A stretch of DNA of 64,000 nt from Echinarachnius parma (lineage: Eukaryota > Echinodermata > Echinoidea > Clypeasteroida > Echinarachniidae). A program made the position numbers and the translations under genes. Numbering within the stretch: the first letter of the stretch is position 1; every line of letters begins with the position of its first letter. Below, in pieces: positions 13,541 through 25,500 of this stretch. The notes beneath the pieces were generated by a model. It did no database searches, was not told the origin of the DNA, and saw nothing but the letters and a program-made list of their open reading frames with translations. The DNA lies in the NCBI GenBank assembly GCA_037951105.1, contig JBAMJV010012357.1:1-64000 (forward strand). The letters run 5' to 3'.

Positions 13541-16500
13541 CTGCAGAAGGAAATGAGAAAATATTCAAATCGGTTTTACTGACATGCTTGAGACAACAAA
13601 TGTATGATCTTTTTTACAGTATACACCATAACTTAAATTTTGGTCGTTAATACTAATACTGGATTAAGTGCTATGTGTTATGTTTTTGGTTAGGTTTATA
13701 AATCTTTGTTGTAAAATGGGAAATAAATAGGTGAGCAGTTGTCGCAAGCACTGATCACCTAATATGGTATTCCCAGACTGTTAAGGAGTTCCTACTGTTA
13801 TGTCCGTGTATAAACTATTAGTATATACAATATCATTCTACCAACCTTATCCCAGTTCCCGTTCCCCATCTCATAAAACTTTTGCAATTGTTGTAAGTGT
13901 CCAATTATTGTAACTACCATGTCACAGCTGCAATGCTCCATGCTGATTGGCTGTGGACCTACTAGTTAAAGTGAAACCAGTAAAGTGTCTAACTCCACAA
14001 AAAATTACTTGGAGCTTCCACATTTCTCTTCTACCGTGTTGTTTGGCTTATGGTAAGAGAAGAATAAAATAGAGTTATATTTGTTTAAATGCCCCTTTAG
14101 TATGACGATATCTATCATTGATAATCATTCAGATCAATGAACGGTCATAAACCTCATACACGTTATACAATAAATCGTTGCAAAAGCTGACGCAAATTTT
14201 CACTTTTTTAACTAGGAAAGCAGTGTCCTTTTTCAATGAAACTTTCACACATCATTCGGACATATCTTACAATGATTTTGGTATAGGATTGAAGTCTCAA
14301 ATGTAATTTGGGCAATATCTGACACTTTACAGGTGCACCTTTAAAATAATTGGACACTTACAACAACTGCAAAAGTTTTATGAAACGGGGCCCAGACATT
14401 CTTTCTCCCATTGTCCGTGTTCGTGCAGTTATTGCAGTCTCTGAGCCAGAACGATGATCACATAGATGAGTGACATCACAGCTAGGCTGACATTTTAAAT
14501 ATTCTAGTTCATAAACCCCACAATAAATTCATGAAATGTTATCATACAAACCTTTTCCCCGTTCGCTTCAATCTGACATTCTTTCTGCCACTCTCTGTAT
14601 TTGTGCAGACATTGTAGGTGCATGCGTGCACTGTCTCTATGCAAGCAGAATATCATACTATTCAGCAAGACTACTAAATATCGCAGCTATGAAATCATCC
14701 TTTTAGATGACATAGCTCATAAAACCAATGAAAAGTTCATGAATTGTTATCATACAAACCTTATCCCAGTTCGCCTTTTGACATTCTTTCTGCCACTGGT
14801 TGTATTCGTGCAGGTATTGCAGGTGCGTGTACAGCCTCCAGGCCAAGACCATGATCATACCGATGAGCACTATACCGGCGATGATACCGATGACCACCCA
14901 TCGGATCTCCTCATCAGAGAGAAGCGGGGGATTCTGAGTCATAGCGCATGCTAGAGGGGGAAAAAAAGAGAAATGGAACATATCGTCAAGTGAGAGTTAT
15001 AGAAGGGTGCTAAGTTGTTTTCAGCTGAATTTAGTTATGCATACTATCGTGCAAGTTGGAGCCTCCGCTACAAGATGCTACAAGATGCCAAATTGTCAGA
15101 TTTTCAAACCAGAAAAGCGTTAAAGGCGGTTCAGATTCATGAATAATATCCTCGATTTATATAGCACCTTTTACGATTGATAATCATTTCCAGGCGCTTT
15201 ACAATTATACTATTACCCCGGTCATCAGATACATTCTGCAATCAATTTTGCACATTTTCCACTCCCTGGGGAGCATTCCAGCCATGGGCAACCTTGTGGG
15301 TGCACACAATGCTAAGGAACTACGTTCCATCCTTCCGGGTACCCATTTATACACTTGGGTAGAGAGCAGCAATGTGGATTAATTGTCTTGCTGAGGGACA
15401 AATGCGATGGGCATACTCCAGGTTCGAACATGGGATCTCCCGCTTGGAAAGCGAGCGCTCTACCAATCATGCCACACCACAAAAAGAGAAGTAAAACACA
15501 TTATATCGTCAAGTGAGAGTGAGAAGGGCACTAAGTTGATTTCGGCTGAATTTAGTTACGCATATTATCGTGCAGGTTGGAGCCTCTGCTATGCGATGCC
15601 AAATTCTCAGATTTTCAAACAATAAAAAAGCATTAAAGGGACTTAGTAACATCGTCCAAATCCTCAAAATCCAATTGGAGTTCTAGCCGTTCCCTCATAC
15701 CTTGTTATATTCGTATGAACAATAAAACCATGGGACAGGTTTAGGTTTTTTCAAATATCCCTTTCGTTAAAAAAAGTGTTCAGATGTTAAATTATCCACC
15801 ACGAAAACCGTGTACAAAGTGAATGCGCTGAGTTAGCATTTTTGCTCATTAATCGGCCATATAACATCCATTTAACTTGAAATGTTCACACAACACCAAG
15901 TGGACATATCAGATAACAACAATATACATTGGGTGATTTCAAGTATGGTGTTTAGGGCTGGTGTTAGTGTTTATCAAACTGGTGTTTGTGTGTAATAAAC
16001 ACTAACACCGGCCTTAAACACCATACTTGAAATCACCCATTGTATCAACCACTCATCACTTTTTGCACAATCAACCAAGTTACTAGATCCCTTTAAGGTG
16101 GTTCAGATTTATTAATCAGATGCGCGGTGCCATCTTGTCAACGCCTTGCAGGCTGCACATAATACACACTGGGTTAGTCTAATGCAGTGCGCATTTGCCC
16201 AGTTCAAATTTTCGATCCGTGGTGTACGTAGCATCCCCACGCATTGATTTCCTTGTTTACAACTAAATTCAGGCCTTGTTTCTCCATCCATGTCGGGACC
16301 GGCACCCATACGGATGTGGGATTTTTCGCCCAGATATTGAATTTTTGCTCAGTTCACAAAGAGAAGGGGTCAATTTTTAGTACTTTGGATATATTTGCAT
16401 TGAACATTTAGGAGCACTATAGAAAAACTTATTTCCCCCTCTTAAGTTTTTTTAGAAATAATCAGTTAACAAAAAAGTTGGTATCACATATAGAAAGGTC

Positions 16501-19500
16501 AGATCTACAGTGTGGTATGCACAACTTAGAAAGAGGTTTTTCCTGATTTCATCATCTCATTAAAATAATTCTTAAAAGGTTCAAACACTTACTTTGGGTT
16601 TAATAGTCTCCACATACATAGTAATTGTCTTGTTCCCAAAGAGGAGAGCAAATGTGAAAGTGCAAGCATTATTCTAATAATTATGTAATGTGGATGTATA
16701 TTGTGTTGCCAATTTTTTTTAGATATATATTTCCTAATTAAATCATCAAAGACTCGCTCAAAGAAAATTCTGTTAAAGGGTACCACCACCTAAAAATAAT
16801 AATCTTATTATAGAAAGGTAACATCTTTAGTATTCCATTCCATCAACAAGTTCACAAAAATATGTTTCCAGAAAAAATAAACAAATTTGGAAAACGCATC
16901 ACCATTAAAGCATGCGTTCATGCGGTCTGAATTTGCGAACGAATCGCCAGGGATTCTATTGTCTACAAACGTTTGAAAACTTACTTTGGTTAGACTCCAC
17001 ATACACGGTAAGCGTCTCGTTCTCGTAGACCAGAGCGAATGTGAAGGTGCAGGTGTTGTTCTCATCGGTGAAGGTACATTCTTGACCCTCCTCAGAAGCT
17101 GAGAGCAAAGAAAGACAGAGACAGAGACATTGAAAGTGTGAATGCAATGCAAGCTGCCTGCGCTGGACATTTTGAGAATACGGGGGCCGCGGGCGATTTT
17201 GCCCCCTTATTTTCAAAATAGCCCCCCTAAATTCAGTATGTAGCCCCTAAAATTACCATAGGGTATTATGTTAAATATGTTGTGATATATCCATCAGATT
17301 GAAAAAGTAGCCCCCTAAAATAAACAATTAATTCCTGCATTCGAATAGGATCATTATGAAGTATTCACTAATATACGTTTATCTAGATTACCAAAGCGCT
17401 ACGTCATATGCCATCATGACCTTGGTTTGGAGAATACTTGGGGGAGAGGGGGGGGGGGGGGGGGGGTTGTGGGGCAAACAAAATGCATGCCTCCTTTTCA
17501 TGTTTCCTTTTTCTTCTTCCTAGTCCTAAACCAGCTGTTACATTGTTACATTCTTTAAAATAGCCAACCCTATTTTCTTATCAGCCCAATATGCAACATT
17601 TCTATACGCTGTAAACCGTTCTAGATTTACAAAAGGGGAACACTTTACTTTTGGTGGCTGCTTTAGGCAGATTGGCTGTTATAGACAGGTGGCCACTAAG
17701 ACAGGTTAAAAAAACATAAGAAATGAATAATGCAATCCTTACTCAAGTACTTGTAGTCGAGTATCTCGCTGACGTTGACTATGTTGATTGTACACATCTC
17801 GCATTGCTCTGGAGTCAGTCTCCCAGTCCCAAACATCATACACTGCACGCACTCTCTGTGCACGTGACATTCTCCGAGGGGGCATGTCTGAAATAAATCA
17901 TATTACAAAGAAAGTCAGAGAAAATACATTCATTATTGAATCAAGCAATACAGAAAAGGAAATTGAAAATGTTATTGTACAATGGCACTGTTCTAGTCAG
18001 CATATCAGTCGTCAAGTCCCAAACATCAGACACTGCACGCACTCTCTGTGAACGTGACATTCTCCGAGGGGACATGTCTGAAATGAATCATATTACAAAG
18101 ATAGAAAAAGAAAACGCATTCATTATTAAGTCACAGCTCATTTTTAATACAAGACATGCAAAACAGGATCAAAGAGATTTGTGTTCAATTTAAGTTTAAA
18201 GCTCTCTAATTTAATTAAATACAAATTATAAGAATGACAATGATAGAAAAGTGAAAAGGATAGAAAAGAACAGAGATAATTTCCAAATTAATATGATTCT
18301 ATAATAGAAACAAAAAACAGTTATTCCCAAAGATACAATGTTTCAAATAAAGCTCAAAGCTATCCAATTAAGGAGAATTCTCTAAAATATAATGAAGGAT
18401 GTTCCAGAAAATGTTATACATTTGTGCGGTACAATAAAAGTCGTCACCTTATAGAACAACTAATCAATATTATCAATCATATACCCTTGCAAAAAAGAAA
18501 ACACATACAGGAAATAATAAATTTAACAAAATTGTAAACTTACCGGACATTTTTCACAGGTTCTTCCTTGGAATTGGGAGTCGGAGAAACACTCACAGAC
18601 GCCGCATACACATGTTCCATGAGCATTACACTCCAGCTATAATTATAGTGAGAAAGAATAAGAACATTATAAGACGAATATTGTATGAAGCAAACATCAG
18701 AAGTCCCAATCCCCGATCTAAGCATGGACAAAAATAATGTTTGAACTGGGAGGTAGCAAAGCACTCTATTTCTAAATATAGCTGGAGTGCCTATGAGCTA
18801 TACTTAGAAATGGAACAATATTACGCAATTTTGTACAACTTAGTCCCTTTCCCAAATATAAGTTGATAGACAAAACAATATCGGATTTCTGTATAATATA
18901 TGTATAAATTTGAACAAAGTAATAAAATATGCTAAGCTAAAATCAGCACTGGGGTTGAGAATTATTTTCTTTTGGACAACTGTTTAAAAGCTGGTAATTT
19001 CAAAAGTTGGTAGTACATGGTAAAGAGCTGTTAAACCGTCTCAGAGATCTGTGATGAATTGCAAACTGCAAACTTACCCCATTTGCAGCTTCACACGTTT
19101 TTGTAGTGGTGGGGCAGTCACAGCTGTCTCCTGTAAACCCAGGGAAACACTGGCATTTGGGCTGACCAGTTGCGACGTCACACACACACTGACCGCGGTC
19201 TGGGCCTGTGGATAATACATGTCAATAATTAAATGATAAAATAAATGACCTGAACATTTCTACAAAGGTATTTTAAGGGAAATACTCGCATTTGGGATGA
19301 CCGGTTGTTACATCACACACACACTGACTGCTCTCTGGACTTGTGGAAAATAAGATTTCAATAAATTATTAAATGATATCATGAAGTAATCTGTCACACG
19401 GGATCTAGTAACACTATGAAAATAGACACATTTTACATATAACTCTAGCAGTACTCACACATACCTTGTTACCAATAGTGGCATGGAACAGGTTTAGTCT

Positions 19501-22500
19501 TTTCAGAATTTCTCCTCTTGTTATAAAGCTATTAAAGACTAAAGTTTTTTAACTTGAAATAAGTCTCTCTGATGGGAGTGTTTCAACTGTGTACAAAGTT
19601 AATGCAATGAGATAACAATTTAATAGCAATATGCATACTCGGCCATGGACATTTTACATGTCACTCGGTAGACATATCAGATCACAGAAATACACATTCT
19701 TTCAACCCTTTTATATGCCAAAAAAGTTACTTAATCCCTTTAATGGGTTGTCTAAATTCTACACCACACCCTATCATAACAACATCTGGTTCTTGAGAAA
19801 TAATCTCAGCGAGTGTATAACACTTACTTAACAATTCAAAAGCACTCAAAACTAGGGAAAAACACTAAAACACTAAGGAAAAACACTAGGCAAAAGCACA
19901 TACTTGAGAATGCTCTTCCAACAATGCACCGACAACAAGTATAATGTGATTTTGTATGTGATGGGCTGCGGTTATTCACAAATACATAGACAATTGATAT
20001 ACATTAAAACAAATCTATTTCCTTTTCATCTCTGATTTCTTATTTTAGATACATTTATTTACAATTCAAAAGCACTCAAAGCTAAAGAAAATCACTTCAG
20101 CGCATACTTGAAAATGACTGCTCTTCCAGCAAAGCACTGACAACAAGTATAATGTGATTTTGTATGTAATGGGCTACGAATACATACAACACTGAAATAC
20201 ATTTATTTGAATCTATTTCCTTTTACATATATAATTTATTAGTTTAGATACATTTATAATAAGTGATCTTAGAGCTATATGCATTTACTTGAATCTAATG
20301 GCCCAAATTTTCATCTGTGGCTCAACTTGTGCCTGGCCTAAAAAGACACAGCATACCGGTAACACTTTGCAGCAGCATACTTATTGTCTCGTTACTATGG
20401 TCCCCGGAGATATTATAATGGTTTCCTTTTATTATCCAGTCAATCCCTTGAGTTCTGATTATAGACATCAGGACAATGGGCCTTTTGAAATGCGGTGATA
20501 GTATAGTCTGTCATCAGCCAAATTGCATCCTGGATCATCCTGGACATTGTATTGATGGTGACCTGTTATAATATGACCTAATTTCAAAGGAATGAAAGAA
20601 AACCATTAGAATATCTCCGGGGACCATAGTGACAAGACAATAAGTCTGCTGGTGCAAAGTGTTACCGGTATGCTGTGTCTTTTTAGGCCAGGCACAAGTT
20701 GAGCCACAATTTGAGAATTGGGGTCATTGATTTTACATATCTTGTTTCTTAGTTTATAGAGACATTGATCATACATAAGAGATCTGAGAACTACATGCAT
20801 CTACTTCAATCTATTGATTTTACATATCTTGTTTCTTAGTTTACATAAGGGATCTGAGAACTATTCATTAGGTGATTCTGTCGTTAGTTTGATTTCCACC
20901 ATCGAGGTAATCAACTTGGTCACATTCTTATCAGTTTATGACAGTTTTGTCACTACTGTCAACAATCCCAGCTGTGTTTACTGCCCCCGAGGCCTAGTGC
21001 TATCACAGAGAGAGGGGCAAGTAATAAGAAAGTGTCAACACTGATAACAAAATCTCCTGGATGCAGGCTTGAGAGCGGAAAAATTGCACCGCTTGTCAGG
21101 CCCTCAGAAGCGGTTTTCAGCAAGCGATAAAATTACGTAATTTTGCAAGTACTACATATTTGATTTTTTTATTATCTCAATTTATCCATACCTCCACATC
21201 TAAGGCCTCTGCTGTAAGGACAGTTGAAGTTGTCACACTCGCAGAAACGACCTGATATTTTCTCGCCGTCATTCTAAAGAGAAGAACCAAAAAAAGTATA
21301 CAAAACTGTTGGAAATGACACGTTGAATAAGAACATTGACTTCAAAACACAAACAATAAAACAACAAACAGACAAATGTTGATCTAACATTCCGAGCAGT
21401 GCATTCTTATGTAGGAAAAGGAATCGTGGGGTTTTGAGGCTTATCATGTTAAACGAGTATAATAAAGATAAATCTGATATGTTTGTTTAAATTAATGCCG
21501 AAATAAAAGTAAAATATAAAGACACACTTCTCCATAAAGAAATCATCTAGTGTTACAGGAGGCTACCATTACTCAGAAATGTGCCTTTCATATATCCAGA
21601 ATGTAATGTGCAATATGCTTGTTGCTTGGGCTGGCCCCAGAAGCATTGTACATTACATTTGAATGTTGGTAATAATAATTTGTCAATTCAATTTCTAAAA
21701 CTATTATATTATAGAGAGTAGATTTAGGGCCCAAGCTTTCGATCTTAGCATAATCTTCATCAGAGCCTTAATGAGCCTAAGAATAATAATGTTCATGAGT
21801 TACGACTGTTTTGAAAAATAAAACCTTTTAATATTTGCATTCAAGATTATTTACCCCTGTGTTATCGCAGATGCATTTCCCACAGATGCACTCTCCACGG
21901 CCAGAGCAGATCCGGCTTGTATTATCCCTGCAGTCACATAGAGAAAAACAAAATACATATACCATTATCAATCTGTGGCACAGGGTGGTTGGACTGATTG
22001 GAGGAATTACACACAAATATTGGGGACACGATGCATACATTTCAAATTTTTTCACAGAATTCCAATCCCCTTTTTTATATTAAAAAACAAAGTTTGTTGA
22101 CACATTATTAAGGGGCACCTGCAACCACCACCCTCTCCTATAGCTAAGCCAGTGACCATTATTTGGAACGCTGGTAATAGATAAACATTGCTCTGCTCTT
22201 TACATATCTTAAAATGAAAAAAAAGGAAAATATGTACAAAGTGATAAACACAACATTAATTTGTAACAACCTAGACATTACTTCCCAATACTGCATATAT
22301 TTCATATATTGTATATATAGTTAAATGATGTAATCTTAAAATGTAAATGAAGAAAAATAAATAAATACTAAATAAATCTACTTTAAAAAATGCCAGTTTA
22401 AAACAAATAGAGTCAGTAAGGAGCATAGCTTTTGATCCTAGCAGAATATCTGTCAAGGCAAAAATTATTCACAAAATGTGTAACAAACCATTATAAAATA

Positions 22501-25500
22501 TTGTTAAACTTGTTTTTACTCACATTCTGCAAGGCGACTGGTCTGAGTTCTCGAGGCTGATATCACTGCCACCGCATTCACACTTGGTGCCGTACCTATC
22601 AGGGTTGCATTCACACTCACCACATATCAACGTTCCATTACCGTTTGTGCATGCTGGGCTGTTTTGCTCCTTTAGGGGTTAAATATAATTCAAATTGATT
22701 TCGGTGTTTTTTTTTCAGTAACATCATAACATCATATTAGAAAGAGAGTACACACTTATATTCACATTTAGTGTCATATGTGTTTGGGTTGCATTCACAC
22801 TCTTCGCATAGTAAACGTTCCACTATCGTTACTGCATGCTGGGCTGTTTTGCTCCCTTAGGGGTTAAACATAATTCAAATTTACGTCACGTTTTCCATTA
22901 GCATCATATAAGATAGTGAGTATAAACAGTTAAACACCTAAATTCACATTTGGTGTCATATCACGCTCTGCATATCAAACGTTCCATTACCGTTTGTGCA
23001 AGCTGGGCTGTTTTGCTCCTTTAGACATAATTCAAATTGATTCTTCTTTTTTTTTCATTAACATCATAACATCATATTAGAAAGTGAGCACACACTTAAA
23101 TTCACATTTGGTGTCATATGTGTTTGGGTTGCATTCACACTCTTCGCATAGTAAACGTTCCACTATCGTTACTGCATGCTGGGCTGTTTTGCTCCCTTAG
23201 GGGTTAAACATAATTCAAATTTACGTCACGTTTTCCATTAGCATCATATAAGATAGTGAGTATAAACAGTTAAACACCTAAATTCACATTTGGTGTCATA
23301 TCGGTCTGGTTTGCATTCACATTTTCCAGTTATTATCGTTTCATTATACTGCTAGCGAACAGTACAGTATATGTCAGTCAACATATTTTTAAAAAATATT
23401 ATGAATAATTCTGTTATTTTCAATAAATATGTTCTCAATTAGTTATTTATTATAATTACAAAAAAGATTGATGATTGAAGAGTTCTTACCGACAGGCTCG
23501 AGCATTCACATTCACACGTGACTTCCAGCTCTATCACCAACTCCTCGTTGAACCCAACAGGACCCACCGTAAAGCTGTAAATAAAAATGGTAGAAAACTT
23601 CATGAGAAAAGATTATTTACCGATGGTATTAATATATTTGTGAAGTGCCTCAGTAAAATTGTTAAGAAAGCTAGGAGGGGAAATGATATATAGGATTATA
23701 TTCGAGATTAGAGACAGTAGGGGTAGAACAAATTAAAGGGAAATTTTAAAAACCGAAACCTGTCCCATGCTTTTATTGTTAATACGAATACAACAAGGTA
23801 TGAGGGAACCGCTAGAATTTCACATGGATTTTGAGGATTTGGACAATGTTACTTAGTCCCTTTAATGGGGTAACCAATGCTCGAAATTAGCATAGGCCCG
23901 ATGGCCCGGGGCCACCAAAAATTGCTGTCGGGCCAGTAAAAAACTCATATAAGTTTGGTGGCCCGATCGGGCCAGCAAAAAAAAAAAAATACCCTGTAGT
24001 CATGTTTAGTCCTGTCTGTCTAGGGCATGACAAGAGCTTGCTTTTAAATGTAGCATTCAGCAACTTTACCCTTTTCTCACATACAAAATATTGGTTAGTT
24101 AAAAAGTAGCAAGTTAATTGAGCAAGTAACACTGCTGCTAATGAATATTCATACGTTCTTGAGCAGCAGTACTCATTTTCTAACCAGTTGTTATAAAAAA
24201 AAAGTTTCATATTAAAAATCGTTAGTAATTTCAGTTATTTTGCGTATTTTGCATATCTAATGAGCATCATGAATATTCATATATGCTGCTCATGAATATT
24301 CATATATTACTACTATATATCACAATTTTAAAATATGTCTTTTGTCTAAGGTGTTCAGACAACACTGCACAGAATTTTAAGGTCAAATTGAATTTTCTCT
24401 TTTTCTACCATTTTTGTTTTGTCACCCTGACTATGTATGACTGGAAGTGAAATTGTCACTCGTGTGTATTCAATCGCTGTGATTTTTTGATGAAGACAAT
24501 GAATAAAAAGACATGACACACACACATTCATCCTAATTCATGTTTATTTAATTCATCTTACAATGAAACAAAGGGGAATGAAAAATAAAATGTATTGCAT
24601 AGTACCCTGAAACTATTCTGGTTATTGTATTCATTTTACTTTTGTTTTTCCTTATTTTTTTCGGGCCAGTAGTTTTTGGTTTCGGGCCACCAAAAAAAAT
24701 ACTAATTTTACTGGCCCGACCGGGCCACCAGCAAAAAAAGTTAATTTCGAGCATTGGGGTAACATTCACAGGGGTATTCCAGTTAAAGGGATTAGTTAGG
24801 ATTTGATCAAACATTTCCTTGGTTTCTCAAAGATTTTTCTCCAACTAACCAGGTACACCTGTAGTATAAAAGGGTTACAGTTACAATATACCTTTCAAAA
24901 TATTGTATTGTCAATGGTTATACTAGTATGTATGACCATTTTGCACATTATATACGCAATTTCCTGGCTATGGCAGTGTCCATATAGACAATGCATGTGT
25001 TGCCAGTCGATGACCAAACACCATCCACACATTGTCTATGTCTTACCTACGACACACAACAAAATGATAATGTTAGTATGCCTGGGTCATGCACTTACTT
25101 TGTTCTGCCGATGCACTGCTCCGCTGTGATTTCAATATCGAAGGAGACAGTCTGCCCGAGCTTGAGTTCAGAACATTCGCTGGAGTCAGGGTACGTGCCA
25201 CTCAAACAGTTTGCTGTGTACATCAGATTAACGGTGTCCGGTGCCGTGGATGTCAGCTTTACTTGGGACGTAATGCGCTGCAAAATGAGAGTTATAAATA
25301 TATTTAAATGTTATTATTCGATTATTGCTTATAAAAACACATTTCCAGCTTAAGTTCAGAGCACTGACTGGAGCCTGGATTTGTATAACTCGGCCAATTC
25401 CCTAGGCACATCAGATATAATATATTGGCTTTATTTGGGATGTAATGTGCTGCAAAAAGAGAGTTATAAATATCACATTTTGAATGATAAAATAAATAAT

